Notes: generated from the sequence alone by a model not told the origin. 64,000 bases of DNA from Pseudomonas cuatrocienegasensis (GCF_900110925.1 NZ_FOFP01000013.1:58406-122405); one strand, 5' to 3'; numbered from the stretch's first letter, positions 16,683 through 26,041 are shown. Program-made: numbers and translations.

Positions 16683-16763
16683 CCCTGGGTGTCGCTGCGC
16701 TCGACCCAGGCTACGGGTCTACTGCTAACGAGTAGCCTGGGTTGAGCAAGGCGATACCCGGGA
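16683..16763. repeat. Inverted pair of family B intergenic repeats
   Basis: One copy is reversed at 16683-16714 (CCCTGGGTGTCGCTGCGCTC then GACCCAGGCTAC). The other is forward at 16732-16763 (GTAGCCTGGGTTGAGCAAGG then CGATACCCGGGA). They are separated by 17 bases and face each other, so a long stem-loop is possible. The region lies just after the DUF3392 gene and may act as a transcript end. Confidence 0.7.
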
Positions 16764-16845
16764 TAGGCCGGTGGGCCGGTCGTCGTGGCCCGCACCGCAC
16801 CTATGCAAACGAAACAGCAAAAGCCCCTGTCAGCACCCAAACACC

Positions 16846-16868
16846 AAAAAGCCGCCCGCAGGCGGCTT
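16846..16868 (-). terminator. Rho-independent terminator of the DUF1329 gene
   Basis: On the minus strand a stem AGCCGCC / GGCGGCT with a short loop is followed by a run of five T's. It lies 17 bases past the stop of the DUF1329 gene. Confidence 0.85.
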
Positions 16869-16884
16869 CTTCGCATAACCGCGG

Positions 16885-18228
16885 TTAGTTACCTTCGCGG
16901 CGCAACGCCTGGGGCGTGAAGTCACGCGGGCTGAGCGGCGCACGGAAGTCGTACATCGGCTCGTTATTGTCCAGCCCATCGACGAAGTAGCGGCCACCCT
17001 TGAGGTCGTAGAGGGTTTCCAGGGTGCTGCCGAACATCGGTACTTCGTAGTAGCTGATCGGGTGGATCTCCTGCAGGCCGCTGAGGGTACCGTTCTTGTC
17101 GTACAGATCCACCGCAAGGATCTGCCAGCTGTCCTCATCCAGATAGAAGCGGCGCTTGCTGTAGACGTGACTGAACCCTTTGCGCAGGGTCGCCTCGACC
17201 ACCCAGACCCGGTGCAACTCATAGCGCAGCAACTCAGGGTTGACCGTGTTGCGCTGCAGGATTTGCTCGTAGGGGATGCCTTTCTGGTGCACGGCATAGC
17301 TGTTGTAAGGCACCAGCATTTCCTGCTTGCCCTGCAGCTGCCACTCGTAGCGGTCCGGGGCGCCGTTGTAGGCGTCGACTACGTCAGCGGTGGCCAGGCC
17401 GTTGGTGTCCGGCTGCAGGCTGTCGTAAGCCAGGGTCGGCAAACGCCGCACCCGCCGCTCGCCGCGGCTGAAACGCCAGGCCTTGCGGATCGCCAGTACC
17501 TGGTCGAGGGTTTCCTGCACCACCAACGCCGAACCGGCCACCTTGGACGGCGCGACTACCTTGTACTTGTAAAAGAACAGGGTGTTGTCCAGGTCCTGAG
17601 GGCTCACGCCATCGCGGCCGTAGACGAAGTAGATATTGCGCTCCAGCTTGAGCAGGTTGTAGCCGCCACTGGCGAGTACCGCCGCCTGGTTGGTGACGAA
17701 GCTGATCTGCTCACCGCGGTAGCGCATGATGTGATTCCAGATCGCTTCTTGCCCGTTGCGCGGCAGGGGGAAGGGAATCCCGGCGGCGACACCGGATACG
17801 CCGTTACCGCCCGAGATGAGCTCGGCATTGAGCGCATTGAAGCGGGTTGCGTCATAGATGCGCTGCGGTGCTGCAGCGCTGCGCCGGGTCGGGAACACCC
17901 GTAAGGCGTAGCTGGGATTGTTCTGCAGCAGCAGCTGCGTACCCGCCGGCAATACGGCCTGGTACTGCGCCATATTGCTGGCATCAACCCGGTACAGCGG
18001 CGCATCGGCGGCATAGGGATCAGGATGGTGCATACCGGCCTGATAACCCGCCACAGGCTGCGCCAAACCGCCGTCCCAGGCCGGGATGGTACCGGCGGCA
18101 TTGCCAGCACGCTCACCGCCCAGAGGCGTCAGGTCCTGCCCGAGCCGAGCCGCTTGGGCGGGTTCGACCTTGGCCTGGGCGTGCACCGCCATAACCGCCA
18201 GCAACAGCAGTGAATATCGCTTCAACAC
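16885..18228 (-). CDS. DUF1329 outer-membrane-associated protein (LolA/LolB-like fold)
   Basis: The 447-residue protein begins with a signal peptide (MLKRYSLLLLAVMAVHAQA) and is a full-length DUF1329 protein. Conserved parts include LTPLGGERAGNAAGTIPAWDGG, GFPFP-like GIPFPLPRNGQEAIWNHIMR and YFVDGLDNNEP near the end (longer strings abbreviated). DUF1329 proteins are thought to share a lipoprotein-carrier-type fold and are often encoded near RND/MMPL exporters, but none is present here. It is monocistronic, ending at a clear terminator and starting next to the trmB 3' region. Confidence 0.85.
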   Translation of the reverse strand: MLKRYSLLLLAVMAVHAQAKVEPAQAARLGQDLTPLGGERAGNAAGTIPAWDGGLAQPVAGYQAGMHHPDPYAADAPLYRVDASNMAQYQAVLPAGTQLLLQNNPSYALRVFPTRRSAAAPQRIYDATRFNALNAELISGGNGVSGVAAGIPFPLPRNGQEAIWNHIMRYRGEQISFVTNQAAVLASGGYNLLKLERNIYFVYGRDGVSPQDLDNTLFFYKYKVVAPSKVAGSALVVQETLDQVLAIRKAWRFSRGERRVRRLPTLAYDSLQPDTNGLATADVVDAYNGAPDRYEWQLQGKQEMLVPYNSYAVHQKGIPYEQILQRNTVNPELLRYELHRVWVVEATLRKGFSHVYSKRRFYLDEDSWQILAVDLYDKNGTLSGLQEIHPISYYEVPMFGSTLETLYDLKGGRYFVDGLDNNEPMYDFRAPLSPRDFTPQALRREGN

Positions 18229-18404
18229 AGCAAACTCCTCGCCGCGGACCCGCGGGTCGCAGCCTTCTTTTGTTATACGCCCGATGGGCTTTATGGGTGC
18301 CGTCTTGCGGTGAGGGCCGTCCTGGCGCCGGGTGGTCCCGGTCTGCTGCAGCCATCCGTGATGCTGCGATGGGTCTGGCGCCGCCCGAAAGCGGCGCAGG
18401 TCAA

Positions 18405-19124
18405 TCAGTCGATACGTGCAAACTTGAGGTCCCAGACGCCATGGCCGAGGCGCTCGCCGCGACGCTCGAACTTGGTGGTGGGGCGCTCTGCCGGGCGTGG
18501 TACGCAGCCGCTATCGGCGGCCTGGTTACGGTAGCCAGGCGCAACATTCATCACTTCCAGCATGTATTCAGCATAGGGTTCCCAGTCGGTGGCCATGTGC
18601 AACACGCCGCCCACCTTGAGCTTTTGCCGCACCAGCTCGGCAAACGCCGGCTGTACGATACGGCGTTTGTGGTGGCGCGCCTTGTGCCAGGGATCGGGGA
18701 AGAACAACAGCAAGCGGTCGAGGCTGGCATCGGCCACGCAGTCGCGCAGCACTTCCAGGGCATCGCAGGTGTAGACCCGTACATTGCTCAACTTCTGAGT
18801 CATCAGGCCGTTGAGCAGGGCGCCGACGCCCGGCCGGTGGACTTCAACGCCGATAAAATCCTGCTCAGGCGCGGCGGCGGCCATCTCCAGCAGCGAGTGG
18901 CCCATGCCAAAACCGATTTCAAAGGTGCGCGGCGCACTGCGCCCGAACACCTGATCGAAATCCCGCAGGCCATCGCCCAGCTCCAGGCCAAACAGTGGCA
19001 AGCCCATATCCAGGCCGCGCTGCTGACCTTCGGTCATGCGCCCGGCACGCATCACGAAGCTCTTGATCGCGCGGTGGTGGGAGGTGTCCTCGGCAGGGGC
19101 CGAGGGATCATGCGCTTCGCTCAT
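18405..19124 (-). CDS. trmB: tRNA (guanine-N7-)-methyltransferase
   Basis: The 239-residue SAM-dependent enzyme methylates G46 of tRNA. The motif FEIGFGMGHSLLEMA holds the cofactor loop. FIGVEVHRPGVGALLN and the signature LLFFPDPWHKARHHKRRI are unmistakable. I chose the ATG at 19124, since the in-frame GTG one codon earlier has no advantage. It is the last gene of the minus-strand DUF423-thiS-thiG-trmB run. Confidence 0.96.
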   Translation of the reverse strand: MSEAHDPSAPAEDTSHHRAIKSFVMRAGRMTEGQQRGLDMGLPLFGLELGDGLRDFDQVFGRSAPRTFEIGFGMGHSLLEMAAAAPEQDFIGVEVHRPGVGALLNGLMTQKLSNVRVYTCDALEVLRDCVADASLDRLLLFFPDPWHKARHHKRRIVQPAFAELVRQKLKVGGVLHMATDWEPYAEYMLEVMNVAPGYRNQAADSGCVPRPAERPTTKFERRGERLGHGVWDLKFARID

Positions 19125-19160
19125 CACATACTCTTCAGATCGGTAAACAGGGGCGGCGAC

Positions 19161-19955
19161 TCAGCGAATCATCCCGTCGAGGGGCGAAGAGGCGCTGGCA
19201 TAGAGTTTTTTCGGCATGCGCCCGGCCAGGTAAGCCAGGCGCCCAGCCTCGATGGCGTACTTCATGGCCTGGGCCATCATCACCGGGTGCTGAGCGTGGG
19301 CAATGGCGCTGTTCATCAGCACGGCCTCACAGCCCAGCTCCATGGCGATGGTGGCATCGGACGCCGTACCGACACCGGCATCAACCAGCACCGGCACCGT
19401 GGACTCCTCCAGGATGATGCGCAGGTTGTAGGGGTTGCAGATGCCCAGGCCGGTGCCGATCAGCCCGGCCAGCGGCATGACCGCCGCGCAGCCCATCTGC
19501 GCCAGTTCACGGGCGATGATCGGGTCGTCGCTGGTGTACACCATGACGTCGAAACCGTCCTTGATCAGCACTTCGGCGGCCTTGAGGGTTTCGATCACAT
19601 TGGGGAACAGGGTCTTCTGGTCGGCCAGCACTTCCAGCTTGACTAGGTTATGCCCGTCGAGCAGCTCGCGTGCCAGGCGGCAGGTGCGCACGGCTTCGGC
19701 GGCGTCGTAGCAACCGGCGGTATTCGGCAGGATGGTGTAGCGCTCGGGGCTGATCACATCCAGCAGGTTCGGCTCACCGGGGTTCTGCCCCAGATTGGTC
19801 CGGCGCACCGCGACCGTGACGATTTCCGCACCGGAGGCCTCGATGGCCGCGCGGGTTTCGTCGAAATCCTTGTATTTACCGGTGCCCACCAGCAGGCGCG
19901 ACTGGAAGGTGCGGCCGGCCACGGTAAAGGGTTTGTCACTCGGAACTGGATGCAT
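19161..19955 (-). CDS. thiG: Thiazole synthase
   Basis: The 264-residue barrel enzyme forms the thiazole phosphate of thiamine from deoxyxylulose phosphate, the ThiS thiocarboxylate and dehydroglycine. The amino end FTVAGRTFQSRLLVGTGKYKD, the Schiff-base lysine in LVKLEVLAD and the phosphate-binding VLVDAGVGTASDA plus AVLMNSAIA are present. I chose the ATG at 19955 (MHPVPSDKPF). Its neighbour thiS encodes the sulfur carrier. Confidence 0.96.
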   Translation of the reverse strand: MHPVPSDKPFTVAGRTFQSRLLVGTGKYKDFDETRAAIEASGAEIVTVAVRRTNLGQNPGEPNLLDVISPERYTILPNTAGCYDAAEAVRTCRLARELLDGHNLVKLEVLADQKTLFPNVIETLKAAEVLIKDGFDVMVYTSDDPIIARELAQMGCAAVMPLAGLIGTGLGICNPYNLRIILEESTVPVLVDAGVGTASDATIAMELGCEAVLMNSAIAHAQHPVMMAQAMKYAIEAGRLAYLAGRMPKKLYASASSPLDGMIR

Positions 19956-20002
19956 CGGATACTCCTCGGGGCGGGAACGGACGACGGGCGGGAACTCAGG
20001 GC

Positions 20003-20203
20003 TCAACCACCGCCGATGGCATGCACCACTTCAACCCGGTCGCCATCGCTCAGGATAGTCGCGGCGTGCTGGCTGCGGGGCACGATTTCCAGGTTGAGCT
20101 CGACCGCCAGGCGGCGCCCGCTGAGGTCCAGGCGGGCAATCAGGTCGGCAATGGACGCGCCATCGTCGAGCTCGAAGGGTTCACCGTTCAACTGAATGCG
20201 CAT
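20003..20203 (-). CDS. thiS: ThiS, thiamine sulfur carrier protein
   Basis: The 66-residue ubiquitin-fold protein ends in the required Gly-Gly (HAIGGG), which is adenylated and thiocarboxylated to deliver sulfur to ThiG. The start MRIQLNGEPFELDDGASIAD is typical. The gap to thiG is 47 bases. Confidence 0.94.
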   Translation of the reverse strand: MRIQLNGEPFELDDGASIADLIARLDLSGRRLAVELNLEIVPRSQHAATILSDGDRVEVVHAIGGG

Positions 20204-20287
20204 GGCGAAGCGGTCACAACTGGCTAGGGGGCGGGCATTCTAGCCCGATCGGCACGCCTGACCAAGGCTGCAGCGCACCATTGGTCC

Positions 20288-20665
20288 TCAGCGCGCGCTC
20301 ATCTGCCAGGCGGCGACGCCAAGGCTCGCCCAGCCGGCGAGGAAGGCCAGACCGCCAAACGGGGTAATGATGCCAAGCTTGCTGATACCGGTCAGCGTCA
20401 GCAGGTACAGGCTGCCGGAAAACAGCACAATACCCAGGGCAAAGCAGGCACCCGCCACCTGCACGGCACGGCTGGGCACCTGCAGGGCCAAGAGCGCCAC
20501 GCCGAACAGCGCCAGGGCATGGATCAACTGATAGTGCGTGCCGGTTTGAAACACCGCCAGGTACTCCGCGCTCAGGCGCGACTTCAAACCATGGGCAGCG
20601 AACGCCCCCAGGGCGACACCACTAAAGCCAGCAAAGGCAGCCAGCAACAACCAGAGACGAACCAT
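20288..20665 (-). CDS. DUF423 family membrane protein (YgdD-like)
   Basis: The 125-residue protein has four transmembrane helices and the DUF423 markers GALGAFAAHGLK (here GVALGAFAAHGL), FQTGTHYQLIHALAL, GIVLFSGSLYLLTLTG and TPFGGLAFLAGW. I chose the ATG at 20665, where MVRLWLLLAAFAGFSG begins the homologous region. Its function is unknown. It is upstream of thiS and divergent from mtgA with a 74-base gap. Confidence 0.88.
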   Translation of the reverse strand: MVRLWLLLAAFAGFSGVALGAFAAHGLKSRLSAEYLAVFQTGTHYQLIHALALFGVALLALQVPSRAVQVAGACFALGIVLFSGSLYLLTLTGISKLGIITPFGGLAFLAGWASLGVAAWQMSAR

Positions 20666-20704
20666 GACAACTCCTGACGAACCCAAGGGCAACCCACCCT
20701 GGCT

Positions 20705-20710
20705 ATAATG
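20705..20710 (+). promoter_or_regulatory. -10 element (TATAAT) upstream of mtgA
   Basis: A perfect TATAAT lies 30 bases before the mtgA ATG in the divergent gap with the DUF423 gene. No good -35 is seen at the right distance. A TGG triplet just before it may help as an extended -10. Confidence 0.45.
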
Positions 20711-20739
20711 GCGCGCAAACCCGTACCGGCCAAGCGCGC

Positions 20740-21474
20740 ATGCTCCGAACCTTTCGCCGTCGTCTGCTGAAAACCCTGTTCTGGCTGATTGCCGGCTCCT
20801 GCCTCCTGGTGCTGGTGCTGCGCTGGGTGCCGCCACCGGGCAGCGCCTTGATGGTCGAGCGCAAGATCGAGTCCTGGATTGATGGCAAGCCCATCGACCT
20901 GCAGCGCACCTGGGTCAGCTGGGACGCCCTGCCTGATGATCTGAAAATGGCGGTGATCGCCGCCGAAGACCAGAAGTTCGCCGAGCACTGGGGCTTCGAT
21001 GTGGCCGCGATCCAGGCCGCCCTGGCGCATAACCAGGCCGGCGGCTCAGTACGCGGGGCCAGCACCCTGAGCCAGCAGGTGGCCAAGAACCTGTTTCTCT
21101 GGTCGGGGCGCAGCTGGCTGCGCAAGGGTATCGAGGTGTGGTTCACCGGCCTGGTCGAGCTGCTCTGGCCCAAGCAGCGCATCCTTGAGGTGTACCTCAA
21201 CAGCGCCGAATGGAGCGAAGGCGTATTCGGCGCCGAAGCGGCTGCCCACCATCATTTCAACACCGGCGCCAGCTACCTGTCGGCACGCCAGGCCAGCCTG
21301 CTCGCCGCGGTACTGCCCAACCCGCGCGAATGGAGTGCTAGCCGCCCGAGCGCCTACGTCAACCAGCGCGCCAACTGGATTCGCCAGCAGGTCCGCCAAC
21401 TCGGCGGCAGCCACTACCTCACCCGACTGGGCGGTACTTATCCCGCCTGGTGGCCGCAGAGCTGGCGCGACTGA
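20740..21474 (+). CDS. mtgA: Monofunctional biosynthetic peptidoglycan transglycosylase
   Basis: The 244-residue GT51 enzyme polymerises lipid II into glycan strands. One amino-terminal transmembrane helix (LFWLIAGSCLLVLVLRWV) anchors it. The catalytic glutamate is in AVIAAEDQKFAEHWGFD. The remaining GT51 motifs RGASTLSQQVAKNLFL, KQRILEVYLNSAEWSEGVFG and LLAAVLPNP are all present. No transpeptidase domain follows, as expected for MtgA. A long antisense frame from the next gene crosses most of this one. Confidence 0.96.
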   Translation: MLRTFRRRLLKTLFWLIAGSCLLVLVLRWVPPPGSALMVERKIESWIDGKPIDLQRTWVSWDALPDDLKMAVIAAEDQKFAEHWGFDVAAIQAALAHNQAGGSVRGASTLSQQVAKNLFLWSGRSWLRKGIEVWFTGLVELLWPKQRILEVYLNSAEWSEGVFGAEAAAHHHFNTGASYLSARQASLLAAVLPNPREWSASRPSAYVNQRANWIRQQVRQLGGSHYLTRLGGTYPAWWPQSWRD

Positions 21475-22089
21475 GTCTAGGGTCTGTTTGAACGCCTTGC
21501 GCGGCACGGCGTGCAGCATGCGTACACGCTCGTCGACGACATGCAGCGTCAGCCCGCGCTGGGGATAGACCCAGGCCTGCCCCTCCGCCAGCTCCAGACG
21601 CAGACGCGGCGCACCGAGGGTACTGGCGATGGCATCAGCCGGCTGATCATCGGGTGCCAGCAACTGCAGGTTGATAATGCGATAGCGATTCATCTGCTCC
21701 AGCAGCGGCCGACCCAGCTGCTGCTCGCTCCCGCCGGGCGCGGCATCCACCGCAGCCAGCAGGCTGTCGCGCTCGGCCGCGCTGAGCTCCAGCTCGGCAT
21801 CCAGTTGCCAGGCTCCGCCCTCGACCTGCAATGCCACCCGGTAGAACAGCCGCGCACCGTCCAGCCTGGGCTGCAGCCACAACTCGGCGTCTTCGGCGGC
21901 CGGTAACTGGGACACCGCCAAGCGATCATCGGCCAGGGGCGTGAGTACCTCCCGGTCGAAATCGGCCAGCCAGGGCAAAGGCGCTGCCGGTGCGCGCTCG
22001 CGCATGAGCCAGGCACCCCAGGCAAAGAACAGCACCCCGATCAGCGTAATGATCAGCACGTGCTGAGGGCGCAGTGGCGGACGCGACAT
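21046..22089 (-). CDS. Uncharacterised membrane-anchored protein; 3' end uncertain
   Basis: I chose the ATG at 22089 (MSRPPLRPQHVLIITLIGVL) with a GGAG ribosome site 10 bases upstream. One transmembrane helix is followed by a periplasmic domain rich in leucine and alanine (LWLQPRLDGARLFYRVALQV, MNRYRIINLQLLAPDDQPAD). About 205 codons lie outside mtgA. The open frame then runs another 429 bases antisense through mtgA and ends at 21046, giving 347 residues. I trust only the part from 22089 to about 21475. The true end may be near the mtgA stop if a frameshift is present, since the +1 frame meets a TAG there (CCCTAG). P. aeruginosa has an unknown gene in the same place between mtgA and rpoH. Confidence 0.6.
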   Translation of the reverse strand: MSRPPLRPQHVLIITLIGVLFFAWGAWLMRERAPAAPLPWLADFDREVLTPLADDRLAVSQLPAAEDAELWLQPRLDGARLFYRVALQVEGGAWQLDAELELSAAERDSLLAAVDAAPGGSEQQLGRPLLEQMNRYRIINLQLLAPDDQPADAIASTLGAPRLRLELAEGQAWVYPQRGLTLHVVDERVRMLHAVPRKAFKQTLDSVAPALRPPGGISTAQSGEVVAAAELADLLANPVGALVDVGARAASTPFARVGQYRGEQAGLACRQVAGAGVEMMVGSRFGAEYAFAPFGAVEVHLKDALLGPEQLDQAGEPHLDTLAQPAAPRPEKQVLGHLLAQGAGPAY

Positions 22090-22106
22090 AAAGAATCTCC
22101 AGACAG

Positions 22107-22135
22107 TAAAAAGCCGCACCTGGATGGGTGCGGCT
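22107..22135 (-). terminator. Rho-independent terminator of rpoH
   Basis: On the minus strand a perfect 9-base stem (AGCCGCACC / GGTGCGGCT) with a 6-base loop is followed by TTTTA. It lies 30 bases past the rpoH stop and separates rpoH from the next minus-strand gene. Confidence 0.88.
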
Positions 22136-22164
22136 CCTGTAACAGCAATGCAGCCCTGAGATGA

Positions 22165-23019
<855 letters not shown>

Positions 23020-23065
23020 TTGAATCCTCCGACTCATGAATCTGGTGCAGTGTAGCACTGAGCAC

Positions 23066-23093
23066 TCTGACTAGGAACGCTCATACAAGTTCC
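23066..23093 (-). promoter_or_regulatory. Sigma-E/AlgU-type promoter of rpoH
   Basis: On the minus strand GGAACTT (23093-23087) and TCAGA (23070-23066) are separated by exactly 16 bases, against the extracytoplasmic sigma consensus GAACTT-N16-TCTGA. An AlgU-dependent rpoH promoter is known in P. aeruginosa. The -35 also forms one arm of a perfect inverted repeat, CTAGGAAC / GTTCCTAG (23071-23096). Confidence 0.75.
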
Positions 23094-23130
23094 TAGCCAG
23101 ATAGTCAACATCAAGCAAATCAATACTTTA

Positions 23131-24150
23131 CTAGCGTGGCGCCAATTCGCTCAAGTGTCGCGCCACCGCCAGCCAGGCGCCAATGTAACCCAACAGCACC
23201 GCGCCGAGCACCAGCGAAAAACCATCGCCCAGCGGCACCCCGCCCAGGGCGAAATCACTGCCATACAAACCGGCCAGCCGCACCACGGCGTCGTTGAGCC
23301 AGTTCAGCCCGTAAGCCAGCACCAGCCAGGCCAGCAAGCCGGCACCCAGACCGTAAAGCGCACCCATATAAAGGAAGGGCCGCCGCACGTAGCTGTCGGT
23401 GCCGCCGACCAGCTTGATCACCTCGATTTCGGTGCGCCGGTTCTCGATGTGCAAACGGATGGTGTTACCGATCACCAGCAGCAGGGCCAGCACCAGCAGC
23501 AGGGTCAGGCCGAAGACGAAGCGGTCGCCTAACTTGAGGATCGCGGTGAGCCGTTCGACCCAGAGCAGGTCGAGCTGCGCCTGCTCCACGCCGGGCAGCT
23601 CGGCCAGGCGCTGGCGCAGGGCTTCGAGGGTGGCCTTGTCGACCTCGGCCGGGGTTACCAGGACCACGCCCGGCAGCGGGTTTTCCGGCAGTTCGCGCAG
23701 CGCCTGACCCAAGCCCGACTCCTGCTGGAACGCCTGCAACGCCTGCTCGCGGCTGATCCACTCGGCCTCGGCAACATCATCCAGACCGGCGATCTGCTCT
23801 CGCAGCGCCTGGCCCTGACTGTCACTGGTTTCCAGGGTGAGAAATACCGATATCTGTGCAGCGCGCTGCCAGGAACCGCCGAGGCGCTCGACGTTGTCCA
23901 GCAGCAGGGCCAGGCCCATCGGCAGGCTCAGGGCCACGGCCATCACCAGGCAGGTAAAGAAGCTGCCGACCGGTTGCCGCGCGAGGCGGCGCAGGCTGTC
24001 GGACAGGCTCGCGCGGTGCGCTTCCAGCCAGGCGCGTAGTTGGCTGCGCAGGTCCGGGCCGTCCGGGGTTGGCGCGGCCGGGGTGGGCTTTTTCGGCGCG
24101 GCACCGACGCGCTGGGCCGGTTGCGGTGGCGGGATGCGGGTGGCGCTCAT
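23131..24150 (-). CDS. ftsX: FtsX, cell division ABC-type transporter permease
   Basis: The 339-residue protein has a proline-rich cytoplasmic leader, a first transmembrane helix (FFTCLVMAVALSLPMGLALL), a periplasmic domain of about 110 residues (beginning AAQISVFLTLETSDSQGQ), and three more helices. The cytoplasmic contact IRLHIENRRTEIEVIKLVGG is the family signature. With FtsE it transmits signals to periplasmic amidase activators during septation. It shares one base with the ftsE stop. Confidence 0.95.
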   Translation of the reverse strand: MSATRIPPPQPAQRVGAAPKKPTPAAPTPDGPDLRSQLRAWLEAHRASLSDSLRRLARQPVGSFFTCLVMAVALSLPMGLALLLDNVERLGGSWQRAAQISVFLTLETSDSQGQALREQIAGLDDVAEAEWISREQALQAFQQESGLGQALRELPENPLPGVVLVTPAEVDKATLEALRQRLAELPGVEQAQLDLLWVERLTAILKLGDRFVFGLTLLLVLALLLVIGNTIRLHIENRRTEIEVIKLVGGTDSYVRRPFLYMGALYGLGAGLLAWLVLAYGLNWLNDAVVRLAGLYGSDFALGGVPLGDGFSLVLGAVLLGYIGAWLAVARHLSELAPR

Positions 24151-24818
24151 CAGACCGCCTCCCCATCGCCAATCAGGCGGCCGCGTTGCAGGGTCAGCAT
24201 GCGGTGGCGCATGCGCGCGATCAGGGCCAGGTCGTGGCTGGCGATCAGCACGCTGGTGCCGAGTTTGTTGATGTCTTCAAACACGCCCATGATTTCCGCC
24301 GCCAGACGCGGGTCAAGGTTGCCGGTGGGTTCGTCAGCGAGCAGCAAGGCCGGCTGATGGACGATGGCGCGGGCAATACCGACGCGCTGCTGCTGACCGG
24401 TGGAAAGGTCGCCCGGAAACTGCTCGGCCTTGTCCGACAGCGACACCCGCTCCAGCGCCGAGCCGACCCGCGTGCCGATATCGGCCTTGGACAGGCCGAG
24501 GATCTGCAACGGCAGGGCGACGTTGTCGAACACGCTGCGGTCGAACAGCAGCTGATGATTCTGGAACACCACACCGATCTGCCGGCGCAGGAAGGGGATC
24601 TGCGCGTTGGTGATCTGCCCCAGGTCCTGCCCGGCGAGCAGCAGTTTGCCGCTGGTCGGCCGCTCCATCGCTAGCAGCAGGCGCAGCAGGGTGCTCTTGC
24701 CGGCGCCGGAGTGGCCGGTGACGAACAGAAACTCGCCGCGACGCACGCGAAAGCTCAGTTCGTGCAGCCCGACGTGCCCGTTGGGGTAACGCTTACCGAC
24801 CTGCTCGAAGCGAATCAT
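24150..24818 (-). CDS. ftsE: FtsE, cell division ATP-binding protein
   Basis: The 222-residue ABC ATPase has Walker A GHSGAGKSTLL, signature LSTGQQQRVGIARA, Walker B LLLADEPTG and the switch histidine in VLIASHDLAL. It partners FtsX at the septum. Its start overlaps the ftsY stop by one base, and its stop overlaps ftsX. Confidence 0.97.
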   Translation of the reverse strand: MIRFEQVGKRYPNGHVGLHELSFRVRRGEFLFVTGHSGAGKSTLLRLLLAMERPTSGKLLLAGQDLGQITNAQIPFLRRQIGVVFQNHQLLFDRSVFDNVALPLQILGLSKADIGTRVGSALERVSLSDKAEQFPGDLSTGQQQRVGIARAIVHQPALLLADEPTGNLDPRLAAEIMGVFEDINKLGTSVLIASHDLALIARMRHRMLTLQRGRLIGDGEAV

Positions 24819-26041
24819 TACGACTCCCGCGTCTGGAACAGGGCCTGGACGAAGGGCTCGGCCTCGAACGTGCGCAGGTCGTCGATGCCTTCGCCCACGC
24901 CGATGTAGCGAATCGGCAGGGCAAACTGCTTGGCCAGGGCGAAGATCACCCCGCCCTTGGCCGTGCCGTCGAGCTTGGTCAGCGCCAGGCCGGTGAGGTT
25001 GACCGTCTGGTTGAACTGCTTGGCCTGGTTGATCGCGTTCTGCCCAGTGCCGGCGTCGAGCACCAGCAGCACTTCATGGGGCGCCGACTCGTCCAGCTTG
25101 CCGATGACTCGGCGCACCTTTTTCAGCTCTTCCATCAGGTTGTCTTTGGTGTGCAGACGCCCGGCGGTGTCGGCGATCAGCACGTCCATGCCGCGGGCTT
25201 TGGCCGCCTGCACGGCATCGAAGATCACCGAGGCCGAGTCGGCGCCGGTGTGCTGGGCGATGACTGGAATCTTGTTGCGCTCGCCCCACACCTGCAGCTG
25301 CTCGACTGCCGCGGCGCGGAAGGTGTCGCCTGCGGCGAGCATGACCTTCTTGCCCTCGCCCTGCAGCTTCTTCGCCAGCTTGCCGATGGTGGTGGTCTTG
25401 CCGGCGCCGTTGACGCCGACCACCAGAATCACGAAAGGCTGCTTGCTGGTGTCGATCACCAGGGGTTGCTCGACCGGTTTGAGCAGCGCCGCCAACTCGC
25501 CCTGCAACGCCTTGTACAGGGCGCCGCTGTCGGTGAGTTGCTTGCGCGCCACGCGTTGGGTCAGGTTCTGGATGATCGCGGTGGTCGCCTCTACGCCGAC
25601 ATCCGCGGTCAGCAGGCGGGTTTCCAGCTCGTCGATCAGGTCGTCGTCGATTTCCTTCTCGCCGAGAAACAGGCTGGCCATGCCTTCGCCCAGGCTGGCG
25701 CTGGTCTTGCTCAGGCCCTGGCGCAGGCGGGCAAACCAACCACCGCGGTTATCGCCCGGCTTGTCCTGCTCGACCGGCGCAGCCATCGGTGCAACGGCGA
25801 CAGGCTCGGCCGGCGCAGCAACGGCTTCAGGGACAGGCTCTACGCGCGCCTCGATCGGCGCCGGAGCAGGTTGCGGCTCGCTCGCAGGCGGCGTTTCCGG
25901 GGCTGCAGCGGGCTCGGCGGCAGGCGTCGGCTCGGGCTTTTTGCGCAGCCAGCCGAACAGGCCTTTCTTCTCGGTGCTTTGCCCGGCAGCAGGCTCGGCG
26001 GCGGGCGCGGGGGACTTCTTGTCGTCTTGGGAACCAAACAT
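24818..26041 (-). CDS. ftsY: FtsY, signal recognition particle receptor
   Basis: The 407-residue SRP GTPase has a proline/alanine/glutamate-rich acidic leader (about residues 1-95) followed by the NG domain. G1 is GVNGAGKTTTIGKLAKKL, G3 DTAGRLHTKDNLM and G4 LTKLDGTAKGG, with the closing motif PIRYIGVGEGIDDLRTF. It docks ribosome-SRP complexes at the inner membrane. It heads the ftsY-ftsE-ftsX operon and is divergent from the M16 peptidase genes. Confidence 0.97.
   Translation of the reverse strand: MFGSQDDKKSPAPAAEPAAGQSTEKKGLFGWLRKKPEPTPAAEPAAAPETPPASEPQPAPAPIEARVEPVPEAVAAPAEPVAVAPMAAPVEQDKPGDNRGGWFARLRQGLSKTSASLGEGMASLFLGEKEIDDDLIDELETRLLTADVGVEATTAIIQNLTQRVARKQLTDSGALYKALQGELAALLKPVEQPLVIDTSKQPFVILVVGVNGAGKTTTIGKLAKKLQGEGKKVMLAAGDTFRAAAVEQLQVWGERNKIPVIAQHTGADSASVIFDAVQAAKARGMDVLIADTAGRLHTKDNLMEELKKVRRVIGKLDESAPHEVLLVLDAGTGQNAINQAKQFNQTVNLTGLALTKLDGTAKGGVIFALAKQFALPIRYIGVGEGIDDLRTFEAEPFVQALFQTRES

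Noticed and set aside
18229..18404. A possible small gene between trmB and the DUF1329 gene
   Set aside because: Frames here cover mixed non-coding sequence, with no ribosome site and no conserved product.
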